Of a DNA stretch of 64,000 nucleotides, positions 26,888 to 35,260 are shown piece by piece. The DNA is taken from positions 54,490 through 118,489 of the forward strand of contig NZ_CAKVFS010000007.1 in NCBI RefSeq assembly GCF_934746965.1, in the 5' to 3' direction. The notes beneath the pieces are model-generated. The model was given only the letters and a program-made list of their open reading frames with translations, did no database searches and had not been told where the DNA came from. The translations under genes were made by a program, and so were the position numbers. Position 1 is the stretch's first letter; each line of letters begins with the position of its first letter. The stretch is from an uncultured Methanobrevibacter sp. Lineage in GTDB: Archaea; Methanobacteriota; Methanobacteria; Methanobacteriales; Methanobacteriaceae.

Positions 26888-27265
26888 ATGGGTGATAAAA
26901 TAGCTTTAGTTTCATGTAGTGGTTTAAGTCCATTAGGTTTGGTTGTAAGAGCTGCTACTGTAGAATTAGCATTAGATAATGATAATATTGTTGCAGCATG
27001 CATAACCGAATATTCTGCACAGCCTAATCAATGTAATCCTATTTTGGAAGATGCAAAAATCGTGTCTATTACTGGATGTATGGATGATTGTGTTTCAACT
27101 ATTTTAAAGCAAAAAAATGTTGATGTGTTAAAAAATATTGATGCAGAATCAATTGTTAAAGAACATGATTTAAATCCTAATGATTCAGTAAGATTGGATG
27201 ATGATGGTGAAAAAGCCGTTGTGGCTTTGAAAAATTATATTTTAAAAGAATTAGAGATTATTTAA
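26888..27265 (+). CDS. DGC-domain putative metal-binding protein
   Basis: This encodes 125 residues from ATG 26888, chosen because TAGGTGAG at 26877-26884 is a good ribosome site. Four or five conserved-looking cysteines are seen: VSCSGLSPLG at the N-terminus, AACITEYSAQPNQCNP, and ITGCMDDCVST. D-G-C-like cysteine placement matches the DGC (COG4273) family, annotated as zinc-binding, with no known reaction. It is the third gene of the operon and overlaps the convergent ABCE1 gene by 4 bases at the stop. Confidence 0.6.
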   Translation: MGDKIALVSCSGLSPLGLVVRAATVELALDNDNIVAACITEYSAQPNQCNPILEDAKIVSITGCMDDCVSTILKQKNVDVLKNIDAESIVKEHDLNPNDSVRLDDDGEKAVVALKNYILKELEII

Positions 27266-29040
27266 TCTGATAAATAATAATATTCTCCTTTTTCTTTTTG
27301 TTCACGATCAAGATAACTGTCTAATTTATTAACTCTTGGTCTTTTTGTTTCTTTATCTCTTCTAAATGTAATATTTAGGTTTCCTAAAAATTCATTCATT
27401 GAGCTTCTTAAATCTGTTGGTTTTGAGGCATGACCTTCTAAACCTGGAGTACCATTGAATACCATAGCTCTATCTGAGATATAATCGATAAATACAATAT
27501 CGTGGTCTACGATAAGTGATGCTGCATTTCTACTTTCTACCATTTTTCTTATAACTCTTGCAGCTATTAGTCTTTGTTCTACATCTAAAAATGCTGTAGG
27601 TTCATCAAAAAGATAAATTTCAGCATCTTTTGAAAGTGTTGCAGCTATTGCAAGTCTTTGAAGTTCTCCTCCACTTAATTTTTTAACTTCTTTTTCAAGC
27701 ATGTCTCCTAAATTAAATGGTTCCATAATTTCACTTTTAAATATATTGCTTCCAAAGCTTGGTGCATTCATATATAAAAAGTCACTAACACTGCCTTCAA
27801 AATCTGAAATTAGGTATTGTGGTTTGTAAGCTATTGTAACTTCGCTGTCCACTTCTCCAGATGTTGGGTCTTCTACTCCTGCTAACATTTTAGCAAAAGT
27901 TGTTTTTCCAATACCATTTGAACCAAATGCAGTTACAATTTCATCATGAAATATTTCTCCTGCGTCTGCAGTTAATTTAAATCCACCATAATCTTTATCT
28001 AAATCTGAATAGCTGGATAATGATTCACCTTCGTCTTCTGGAGTTGGAGGTCTAATTGTAAATTCAATAGGATTTCTTCTGATTCTTACATTTTCTTCAG
28101 CTAAAAATCCATTGATGTAAGCATTAATTCCTAGTCTAACACCTTTTCTACCAGATACAACACCGTATCCTCCAGGTTCACCAAATAAAACATGGATATT
28201 GTCGGATAATGCGTCTAAAGTAGCTAAATCGTGTTCAATAACTAGAACACTTTTTCCATCCTGAGCAAGTGATCGGATTACTTTAACTGCATTTAATCTT
28301 TGAGATACATCTAACCATGATGTTGGTTCATCAAAGTAATAGAAATCTCCTTCTCTTAAAACAGTTGCAGCTATAGCTACTCTTTGAAGTTCTCCTCCAC
28401 TTAAATTTTTCATTTCACGATCTAAAACATTGTGAAGATCTAGTTCATCACAAACATAATCTAATTTTCCTCTTTCATCAACATTAGTGAGTAAATCACT
28501 AACTTTACCTTTCACAACCTTTGGAAGTTGGTCAACCATTTGAGGTTTTAAAATAGCTTTAATTTCTCCATTAGCTAGTTTTGTGAAGTAATTTTGAAGT
28601 GCTGAACCTTTATAATGTTCAATTACTTTTTCCCAATTTTTTTGAGGGTTTTCATAGTCTCCTAAGTTAGGAATTAATGTTCCAGATAAAATATTCATTA
28701 TTGTTGATTTACCAATTCCGTTAGGGCCAAGTAAACCTAATACACTACCTTCAGTTAAACTAGGAAGTCCGAATAGTTCAAATTGATTTTGTCCGAATCT
28801 GTGAATTGGTTCCCCTATTGCTTCCGGCAAATTAATAATTGAAATAGCATCAAATGGACATCTGTTTGTACAAATACCACACCCTTCACATAATTCTTCA
28901 GAGATTAATGGTTTATTAGTATTCTCATCTATGATGATTGTGTCTTCATCCATTCTAACTCCTGGGCAGTAATCAATACAAACGAAATTACATTTCTTAG
29001 GTTGACATTTATCTTTGTCTAAAATAGAAATACGACTCAT
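27262..29040 (-). CDS. ribosome recycling ATPase ABCE1 (RNase L inhibitor homologue)
   Basis: This encodes 592 residues. ABCE1 splits ribosomes after termination with Pelota/aRF1. The N-terminal Fe-S domain has DKCQPKKCNFVCIDYCPGVR and CEGCGICTNRCPFDAI (two 4Fe-4S clusters). Two ABC cassettes follow: Walker A GPNGIGKST (about residue 108) and GSNGIGKTT (about 373), each with an LSGGELQRLAIAA-like signature and D-E-P-T Walker B. The length is exact for the family. An AAGGAGATATAA ribosome site precedes the ATG. Confidence 0.96.
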   Translation of the reverse strand: MSRISILDKDKCQPKKCNFVCIDYCPGVRMDEDTIIIDENTNKPLISEELCEGCGICTNRCPFDAISIINLPEAIGEPIHRFGQNQFELFGLPSLTEGSVLGLLGPNGIGKSTIMNILSGTLIPNLGDYENPQKNWEKVIEHYKGSALQNYFTKLANGEIKAILKPQMVDQLPKVVKGKVSDLLTNVDERGKLDYVCDELDLHNVLDREMKNLSGGELQRVAIAATVLREGDFYYFDEPTSWLDVSQRLNAVKVIRSLAQDGKSVLVIEHDLATLDALSDNIHVLFGEPGGYGVVSGRKGVRLGINAYINGFLAEENVRIRRNPIEFTIRPPTPEDEGESLSSYSDLDKDYGGFKLTADAGEIFHDEIVTAFGSNGIGKTTFAKMLAGVEDPTSGEVDSEVTIAYKPQYLISDFEGSVSDFLYMNAPSFGSNIFKSEIMEPFNLGDMLEKEVKKLSGGELQRLAIAATLSKDAEIYLFDEPTAFLDVEQRLIAARVIRKMVESRNAASLIVDHDIVFIDYISDRAMVFNGTPGLEGHASKPTDLRSSMNEFLGNLNITFRRDKETKRPRVNKLDSYLDREQKEKGEYYYLSD

Positions 29041-29184
29041 TTATATCTCCTTAATTATAATAATCAAAATAAAAATTAATAGTATTTTTATATAAGTTTT
29101 TTTTCATTTTTAAAAGATTTGGTTAATTGGGGTTTTCATCTGGAATCTAAAATTATTTAAATGGACATATAGAAAAATGTGTAT

Positions 29185-29523
29185 ATGAAACAGGTTATGG
29201 TTGTAAGAAGAGATTTAAAAATGGGGAAAGGAAAAATAGCTGCACAGTGTTGTCATGGTTCTATAGGTTCCTATAAAAGAACAAATTCTAGTTTAATTAA
29301 AAAATGGGAATTGAATGGTTATGCTAAAGTTGTTTGCAAAGTTGATTCATTAGATGATTTATTGAAGCTTAAAAAAGAGGCTGATGAAAACAATGTTTCT
29401 AATTATTTGGTAGTTGATGCTGGAAGGACTCAGTTACCTACATCAACCACTACAGTTTTAGGCATTGGGCCTGATGAGGATGAAATAATTGATAAAATCA
29501 CTGGGGATTTAAAACTTTTATGA
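29185..29523 (+). CDS. pth2: peptidyl-tRNA hydrolase 2
   Basis: This encodes 112 residues from ATG 29185; a GTG two codons upstream is also in frame. Pth2 cleaves peptidyl-tRNA released from stalled ribosomes. The family pattern is complete: KQVMVVRRDLKMGKGKIAAQ, HGSIGSYK, VDAGRTQLPTSTTTVLGIGP and a final DEIIDKITGDLKLL. It is divergent from ABCE1 across a 144-bp gap with TATA elements and next to mfnE downstream. Confidence 0.94.
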   Translation: MKQVMVVRRDLKMGKGKIAAQCCHGSIGSYKRTNSSLIKKWELNGYAKVVCKVDSLDDLLKLKKEADENNVSNYLVVDAGRTQLPTSTTTVLGIGPDEDEIIDKITGDLKLL

Positions 29524-29584
29524 GTTTTATTCATTTTAATGATAGCTATTTTTAATTAAATCTATAGAAATTTAGGTTGTAGAT

Positions 29585-30247
29585 ATTATTATTGAACAGG
29601 TTGTTAAAATTGGAGGAAGTTTATTTCCAGAACATGCAATATCACTAGCTGACAAATTGAAAGGTACGAATTCAATGATTATTTTGGGAGGTGGAGAATT
29701 TGCTAACTTAATAAGGAAATATGATTTAGATTATCACTTTTCTGATGAAATCAGCCATAATACTGCTATTGAGTGTATGGGTATTTTATCTAAATTAGTA
29801 AATGATAAAGTTAAGTCTACTAAATTAGCTTATACTCTTGAAGAAGCTAAGGAAATTGTAAATAGTGGTTTCACTCCTATTTTTATTGTTTCTGATTTTT
29901 TAAGAAATGAAGATCCTTTTGAATGTTCTTGGGAAGTAACTTCTGATTCAATTGCCGCTTATGTTGCACATTCTTTAAATGCAAACCTTTTAATAGTAAC
30001 AAATGTAAATGGTATATATACCCGAGAACCTAATGAAGAAGGTTCTGAATTTATTAATGTTATTGATGCAAAAAAACTACTGACTTTTGATGAAACATCA
30101 ATTGACTTAATGTTACCTTCTCTTTTACTTGAATTCGGGTCTAATTGTTTTGTTGTAAATGGAAAGTATCCTGAAAGGGTGTTATCTCTTATTGATGATA
30201 ATATAGATAATTATAATTTCGATTACACACAAATAATAGGTGATTAG
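29585..30247 (+). CDS. mfnE: MfnE-type amino-acid-kinase-fold kinase (methanofuran biosynthesis), non-canonical start
   Basis: This encodes about 220 residues if translation starts at ATT 29585. The archaeal kinase family COG2054 includes MfnE, which phosphorylates aminomethylfuran phosphate to the diphosphate in methanofuran synthesis. The essential N-terminal VVKIGGSLFPEHA, followed by ILGGGEFA, SWEVTSDSIAAYVA and TNVNGIYT, is present. No ATG, GTG or TTG exists in frame between the TAG at 29573-29575 and a TTG at 29657, which would delete KIGGSL. AGGT (29574-29577) is about 7 nt before ATT 29585, so an AUU start is plausible. The stop abuts the next ATG. Confidence 0.75.
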   Translation: MIIEQVVKIGGSLFPEHAISLADKLKGTNSMIILGGGEFANLIRKYDLDYHFSDEISHNTAIECMGILSKLVNDKVKSTKLAYTLEEAKEIVNSGFTPIFIVSDFLRNEDPFECSWEVTSDSIAAYVAHSLNANLLIVTNVNGIYTREPNEEGSEFINVIDAKKLLTFDETSIDLMLPSLLLEFGSNCFVVNGKYPERVLSLIDDNIDNYNFDYTQIIGD

Positions 30248-30409
30248 ATGAAAGAAGTAGAATGTATTTCATGTAAACAAGAAATTCCATTAACTGGACC
30301 TTTCGTTGAATTTGAATGTCCTGTTTGTGGAGCAAAAATTGCAAGATGTGAAAAATGCCGTACTTTCGGTCATGCTTATAAATGTGAATGTGGTTTTGAA
30401 GGACCATAA
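30248..30409 (+). CDS. small two-zinc-finger protein
   Basis: This encodes 53 residues with four CxxC-type pairs: ECISCKQE, ECPVCGAK, RCEKCRT and KCECGFEGP. This is the archaeal small zinc-finger family (HVO_2753 type) proposed to bind RNA or ribosomes. The ATG directly follows the mfnE stop and the next gene, aEF1B, begins 25 bp later, so it sits in a translation-related transcript. The function is not known. Confidence 0.75.
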   Translation: MKEVECISCKQEIPLTGPFVEFECPVCGAKIARCEKCRTFGHAYKCECGFEGP

Positions 30410-30433
30410 ATTTTTATTAATGGGGGAATGTTG

Positions 30434-30703
30434 ATGGGTGAAGTTGTAGCAACTTTAAAAATCATGCCAGAAAGTCCTGATGTAGATTTAGAAGCTTTAA
30501 AAGCAGCTGTTCAAGCAGCTATGCCTGCTGATGCAGAATTCCATAAAATTGAAGAAGAACCAATTGCATTTGGTTTAGTTGCATTAAACCTTATTTTCAT
30601 AATTGAAGATGGTGAAGGTGGAACAGAATCTACTGAAGAAGCTATGGCAAAATTAGCTGATGTAGCTAGTGTAGAAATTACTGATACTAGAAGATTAATG
30701 TAA
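30434..30703 (+). CDS. translation elongation factor aEF1B (EF-1 beta)
   Basis: This encodes 89 residues from ATG 30434, chosen because GGGGG at 30422-30426 gives a 7-nt spacing; ATG 30428 is too close. aEF1B is the nucleotide exchange factor for aEF1A. Family features are VVATLKIMPESPDVDLEAL at the start, HKIEEEPIAFGLVALNLIFI mid-protein and ADVASVEITDTRRLM at the end. The stop codon is within a hairpin terminator. Confidence 0.95.
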   Translation: MGEVVATLKIMPESPDVDLEALKAAVQAAMPADAEFHKIEEEPIAFGLVALNLIFIIEDGEGGTESTEEAMAKLADVASVEITDTRRLM

Positions 30704-30731
30704 ATCTTCTTTTTAATTACTTTTTTTTAAA
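30690..30731 (+). terminator. terminator hairpin over the aEF1B stop codon
   Basis: GAAGATT (30690-30696) pairs with AATCTTC (30703-30709). The TAA (30701-30703) is in the loop and arm. TTTTTAATTAC and then eight T follow. Confidence 0.6.
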
Positions 30732-30737
30732 AACTAT

Positions 30738-30762
30738 TGTTGTGCATCACAACATTTATATG
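30738..30762 (+). promoter_or_regulatory. palindromic operator adjoining the TATA box of the marR gene
   Basis: TGTTGTG (30738-30744), CAT, CACAACA (30748-30754) is a perfect 7-bp inverted repeat. It is followed at once by TTTATATG (30755-30762), a TATA box. The position over the upstream promoter element suits autoregulation by the MarR protein encoded at 30837. Confidence 0.6.
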
Positions 30763-30836
30763 CTATTTTTTTAATAAGATTAAATAATGGATGTAGTTAA
30801 TGCATTATTAATTATTTAACTGAAGGTGTTTTTTTA

Positions 30837-31310
30837 ATGTATACAACAGATGATGTTATTAAGATGTGTCCGCATATGATTTGTCATATAATTAGTTTGC
30901 ATTCTTTTCATGATATTTTCATCAATCATTATCTTAAAGAACTTGAAATTAATAAAAATCAATATTATATGTTAATGCATATTTTTTATAATCAAAGTTC
31001 AACTCAGTCAGATATTGCAACAGCTTGTTTAATGGATAGGTCTGGTGTGTCAAGAGCATTTAGTGAACTTGAAAAAAATGGAATTTTAACTAGGGAATAT
31101 ACTGAAGAAAATAAAAGGGCATATAAGATAGATATAACTGATAAAGGAAAGGAATTAGCTAAATTTTTACATGATAAAGAAATTGAATGGGAAAATGAAA
31201 TTGCAAGTGAAATAAATATGTCTAGAAAAGAATTACTTGCAACTTTAGAAAAATTAGCTTTAAAATCCTTGAATTTTGATAGGGAAAATATTGATAATTT
31301 TAAATATTAA
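30837..31310 (+). CDS. MarR family transcriptional regulator
   Basis: This encodes 157 residues with a winged helix: STQSDIATACLMDRSGVSRAFSEL is the recognition region (about residues 62-85) and EYTEENKRAYKIDITDKG the wing. An N-terminal helical stretch with several His and Cys (MCPHMICHIISLHSFHD) could sense a metal or oxidant, which is inference. AAGGTG at 30823-30828 supports the ATG. A palindrome at its promoter suggests autoregulation; the nearest candidate target is the downstream permease gene. Confidence 0.85.
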   Translation: MYTTDDVIKMCPHMICHIISLHSFHDIFINHYLKELEINKNQYYMLMHIFYNQSSTQSDIATACLMDRSGVSRAFSELEKNGILTREYTEENKRAYKIDITDKGKELAKFLHDKEIEWENEIASEINMSRKELLATLEKLALKSLNFDRENIDNFKY

Positions 31311-31469
31311 TCAAAATTATTTGGTGGAGTATAATATGTAAGATTAAACTCATAACCATTTTTATCTTTTTTTATAAAAATTTTAATTTTAGTTATATTA
31401 TTTTAAACGATATAAATATAATTATTTGACTTAAACAAATTATAAATAAGTTTAAATCAATTAATAGCT

Positions 31470-32723
31470 ATGTTAGAATTAGTATTTGCTTGTTTTATAG
31501 GAATATTTGTGGGAACGTTAACTGGGATGATTCCAGGTATTCATGTTAATACTGCTGGGGCAATTCTTTTTGCATCATCTACTTTCCTTTTAGGATTTTT
31601 ATCTCCAGAATTTTTATGTGTATTGATGGTTTCAATGTCTATAGCTCATGCATTAATGGAATTTGTACCTTCAATGCTTTTAGGAGTTCCACAGGAAGGA
31701 ACTGCAACATCTATTCTTCCAGGTCATAGGATGGTTCTGCAGGGAAGATCAAAAGAAGTTATAAGAATAGTGGCTGTTGGTGGGTTTGGAGCTATTTTAA
31801 TTACTATTTTGATGATGCCAATTTTTACATTAACTTTGCCGTTTTTACATAATTTTACAAAGCCATATACTTGGATTATTTTACTTGTAGCTTCAATTTA
31901 TTTGACTTATATGCTTACAAATTCAAAAAAAGATTTTTTATGGTCTTTGTTTTTATTTTTAATTTCAGGAATTCTTGGTTGGACAATTTTCCAAACACCA
32001 GTTTCATCAGGAGTTTCTTTGATGTGTATTTTTTCAGGTCTTTTTGGAATAAGTACTATTTTATTTAGTTTAAATGATAATTCAACAATTCCTCATCAAA
32101 ATAAGTTTTATGATTTAAATTTGAATTTTAATAAATTTAAAAGTATTTTTGCAGGAGGAATTACTGGTGCTATTTTGGGATTTTTACCTGGATTTGGTCC
32201 TGCTCAAGGAACTATAATTGCTCAGGCAGCTAGTGGTACAAGTGATAATGATGATGACGATACAGTTAATTTTTTATTGGCTACTTCAGGATTAAATATT
32301 TCAGATTGTCTTTTTTCTTTAATGGCAATTTATATAATTGGAAATCCTAGAAGTGGGATTGCAGTTTATATGTCTTATTTGATTTCAGATATGAATATAA
32401 ATCATTTGATAATCTTTATTTTCGCATCATTAATTGCAGTTTCAATATCGTTAGTATTATGTTTAAAATTAGGTGATTCATTTGCTAATATTATGGATGG
32501 TGTTGATTATCGTAAATTATCAATATTTGTGATTATTTTACAAATTGGAATTTTATATGTTTTTATTTTTTATTATAAAGCTCCAATTTTCTACATGTCT
32601 TTAGCTTTAATCACATCAACTGCTCTTGGAATGTTACCTCATTATATTGGTGTAGGTAAATCTCACTTAATGGGCGTTTTAATTGTTCCAGCTATTGTAA
32701 TTTATATGAAAATGTTTATTTAG
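31470..32723 (+). CDS. TctA-family membrane permease (DUF112)
   Basis: This encodes 417 residues and about ten membrane helices. The family repeats are visible as GTLTGMIPGIHVNTAGAILF near residue 16 and ITGAILGFLPGFGPAQGTIIAQ near residue 230, the two halves of TctA, the membrane subunit of tripartite tricarboxylate carriers. No TctB or TctC gene is nearby, as usual in archaea, where the substrate is unknown. A TATA (ATAAATA) about 28 bp before the ATG and the absence of a ribosome site suggest a leaderless mRNA. It overlaps the convergent gene by 4 bases. Confidence 0.82.
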   Translation: MLELVFACFIGIFVGTLTGMIPGIHVNTAGAILFASSTFLLGFLSPEFLCVLMVSMSIAHALMEFVPSMLLGVPQEGTATSILPGHRMVLQGRSKEVIRIVAVGGFGAILITILMMPIFTLTLPFLHNFTKPYTWIILLVASIYLTYMLTNSKKDFLWSLFLFLISGILGWTIFQTPVSSGVSLMCIFSGLFGISTILFSLNDNSTIPHQNKFYDLNLNFNKFKSIFAGGITGAILGFLPGFGPAQGTIIAQAASGTSDNDDDDTVNFLLATSGLNISDCLFSLMAIYIIGNPRSGIAVYMSYLISDMNINHLIIFIFASLIAVSISLVLCLKLGDSFANIMDGVDYRKLSIFVIILQIGILYVFIFYYKAPIFYMSLALITSTALGMLPHYIGVGKSHLMGVLIVPAIVIYMKMFI

Positions 32724-33676
32724 ATTATTAATATATTGTCAGCTATTTTTTCAGCTTTTTTGATAATTTCTTCGAGATCTGTTTGAGGATAGCTGTCAAT
32801 TACACAAAAATCACATTTTTCAATATTTAAATCTTCAAATGCTTTGTTGTATATTTCATAGTTACCAATTATTTCATTAATTTCAAGGTTAAATTTTAAA
32901 TTATCAATAGCTTCAGAATATATGTCATTAAATATTACTTTTTCAAATCCGTATTTAAGTAAATAAATTCCAATTGATCCGTTTCCACACATTCCATCAA
33001 TCGCCACTCCTTTTTTCACATTATTGTTTTCAAGATAATTGTGAAGTTTAATTAATTTTTCTTCAGTAGTTGGAGCTACTTCTATATGATGGAGGTGCTG
33101 ATTTTTGTTTATGATTATTTTTTCAAGGTTTCCATCATCATTTTTAATAAGTGTTCTCATAACATCTGCTCGTTTATCACAACCAGACAATAGCTCGAAA
33201 TTTTGTATTGAACTATTTTTATTTATCATTCCATTTATTTTATTTGGATTTCCTTTTAAAACACATTTAACTTCGTTTACTTCATTTACTAATCTGTCTG
33301 CAACTTTTTTATTGAAATTCTGGTGAATTAAAACTAATGAATCTTTTCCAACAAACTGTTCAACTTCATGGGAATAATAAAAACTTGGTAATGGTATTGG
33401 GCTATGTCTTCTTAAGGTTGCATCTTGAGGAATTATTTCTTCTTCAATCATTATCTTTAAAATATGTGTCATTACAATATCTAAAGGTCTTTTTCCGCAT
33501 TCACACTTTTTATAGTTTGAATCTATCATGTCAAGATCTATTACTTGGTTTATTGGACTAAATTTTTTTATTGTAATGTCTTCACATTTTTTACAAGGTT
33601 TTAAATTTAGTGTTCGTTTAGCTAAATTTTCTTTTGTTATAATGCAATTATTTCCACATGTGCACTTTTGGTTCAT
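32720..33676 (-). CDS. predicted class I methyltransferase with N-terminal zinc-binding region
   Basis: This encodes 318 residues. The N-terminal ~65 residues have three cysteine pairs (KCTCGNNC, KPCKKCED, KCECGKRP), suggesting zinc sites. The C-terminal ~130 form a Rossmann methyltransferase with motif I AIDGMCGNGSIGIYLLKYG (about 219-237), motif II VIFNDIYSEAIDNLKFN and motif IV CVIDSYPQTD. SAM binding is likely; an RNA substrate is plausible given the zinc modules, but I cannot name it. The middle region (FVGKDSLVLIHQNFN) is unrecognised. Confidence 0.6.
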   Translation of the reverse strand: MNQKCTCGNNCIITKENLAKRTLNLKPCKKCEDITIKKFSPINQVIDLDMIDSNYKKCECGKRPLDIVMTHILKIMIEEEIIPQDATLRRHSPIPLPSFYYSHEVEQFVGKDSLVLIHQNFNKKVADRLVNEVNEVKCVLKGNPNKINGMINKNSSIQNFELLSGCDKRADVMRTLIKNDDGNLEKIIINKNQHLHHIEVAPTTEEKLIKLHNYLENNNVKKGVAIDGMCGNGSIGIYLLKYGFEKVIFNDIYSEAIDNLKFNLEINEIIGNYEIYNKAFEDLNIEKCDFCVIDSYPQTDLEEIIKKAEKIADNILII

Positions 33677-33788
33677 ATTTTTGTATATTGATTTTTGTAG
33701 GTAATTATTATTTGGAAAGTAATAAAAATTATATTAATTAGTATTACTAACTTCTAAAATAGATTAAAAATAGTTTTAGGTTATAAAT

Positions 33789-35255
33789 ATGAATAATAAT
33801 GTTAGTGATAAGCAATTTAAGCATGTAGAAAACAATTTGGAGATTGTGCCTCAATATAATGTTTTTAAACAAAATTATTCTTCTGAGGAAAAATTTCTTT
33901 TAAGTGAACTTCGTGAAAATTTAGTGGATTTAGCTATATCCTCTGATGAATCTTTTCAAGTAAATGAAGAGAAGTTATTAAATGATATTAAGAACTTTTT
34001 ATTTACAAGATTAGTATCTAACTCTCAAAATAATAATGTCTCTAATGAATATTTAGATAACTTAGCAAGAAAACTATTTCAGGATCTTGTAGGTTATGGT
34101 GAAATTGACCCTTTAATCCGTGATGATAATCTGGAAGAAATAATGATAATTGGTATAAATAAACCAGTTTTTGTTTATCATAGAGAATATGGGATGATGA
34201 AAACCAATATTGTTTTTAAAGATGCAAATGAATTGATGAAGTTAATTGACACAATAGCTAGGCAGATAAATCGTAGAATTGATCAAGAATCTCCAATTTT
34301 AGATGGTCGTTTGTTGGATGGTTCAAGAGTCAATGCAACAATACCTCCTATTTCTGCTGATGGTCCATCGATGACTATACGTAAATTTAAAAAAGATCCT
34401 TTAACTATAATTGATTTAATAAATTCAAAAACTGTTTCTGTAGAACTTGCAGCATTTTTTTGGTTATGTTTTGATGGACTTGGTGTAAGGTCAGCTAATG
34501 CAATAATTTCTGGAGGGACAAGTTCAGGTAAAACTACAACTTTAAATGCTTTATCTTCATTTATAAATCCTAAAGAAAGAATAATTACAATTGAAGATAC
34601 ATTGGAGCTTCAAATACCTCATGAACATGTTATTAGAATGGAAACAAGACCTCCAAATGTTGAAAATAAAGGAGAATTAACAATGAATGATTTAGTTAAA
34701 AATTCTCTAAGACAAAGACCTGATAGGATAATTGTTGGTGAAGTTAGGGGTAGTGAAGCTATTACTCTTTTTACAGCTTTAAATACGGGACATTCTGGAT
34801 TTGGAACACTTCATTCAAATGATGCTAGAGAAACAATAACTAGATTAACTAATGCGCCTATGTCTGTCCCAAATATTATGATTTCAGCTATTGATTTTAT
34901 AATTATGCAAAATAGAATTTATAAACCGAATGGTGTATCTTTTAGAAGGATTAGTGAAGTAGCTGAAGTTTCAGGGATTGAAGAAGGAGTAGTTCAATTA
35001 AATAAAATATTTGAATGGGATCCTCAAAGTGATACTATCAAAAATGTGGGTATAACAAGTAAAACTTTAACAGAAATAGCTAATGTCAGTGGAAATTCAT
35101 TGAATAATCTGTATGATGAAATTAAAAATAGGGAAATTGTTTTACAGCATATGGTTAATCAAAATATTCGCTCAATTAAAGATGTCGGGGCAGTGTTGGA
35201 GATGTATTATTTAGATCCTCAAAAGGTTTTAAATAGAATCCTTTTAACTAGGTGA
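33789..35255 (+). CDS. TadA/CpaF-type secretion ATPase
   Basis: This encodes 488 residues of the VirB11-like GspE family that powers archaeal pilus or secretion assembly. The Walker A SGGTSSGKTTTLNAL lies near residue 240, the Asp box ITIEDTLELQIPHE follows, Walker B is RIIVGEVRGSEA and the His box TGHSGFGTLHSNDA. An N-terminal ~110-residue extension precedes a DPLIRDDNLEEIMI region. It is followed by a TadC-like membrane gene with overlapping ends. No prepilin or peptidase gene lies alongside. Confidence 0.88.
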   Translation: MNNNVSDKQFKHVENNLEIVPQYNVFKQNYSSEEKFLLSELRENLVDLAISSDESFQVNEEKLLNDIKNFLFTRLVSNSQNNNVSNEYLDNLARKLFQDLVGYGEIDPLIRDDNLEEIMIIGINKPVFVYHREYGMMKTNIVFKDANELMKLIDTIARQINRRIDQESPILDGRLLDGSRVNATIPPISADGPSMTIRKFKKDPLTIIDLINSKTVSVELAAFFWLCFDGLGVRSANAIISGGTSSGKTTTLNALSSFINPKERIITIEDTLELQIPHEHVIRMETRPPNVENKGELTMNDLVKNSLRQRPDRIIVGEVRGSEAITLFTALNTGHSGFGTLHSNDARETITRLTNAPMSVPNIMISAIDFIIMQNRIYKPNGVSFRRISEVAEVSGIEEGVVQLNKIFEWDPQSDTIKNVGITSKTLTEIANVSGNSLNNLYDEIKNREIVLQHMVNQNIRSIKDVGAVLEMYYLDPQKVLNRILLTR

Positions 35256-35260
35256 TGTTC

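Noticed and set aside
29657..30247. mfnE starting at TTG 29657
   Set aside because: This removes the phosphate-binding KIGGSL segment that the kinase family needs.
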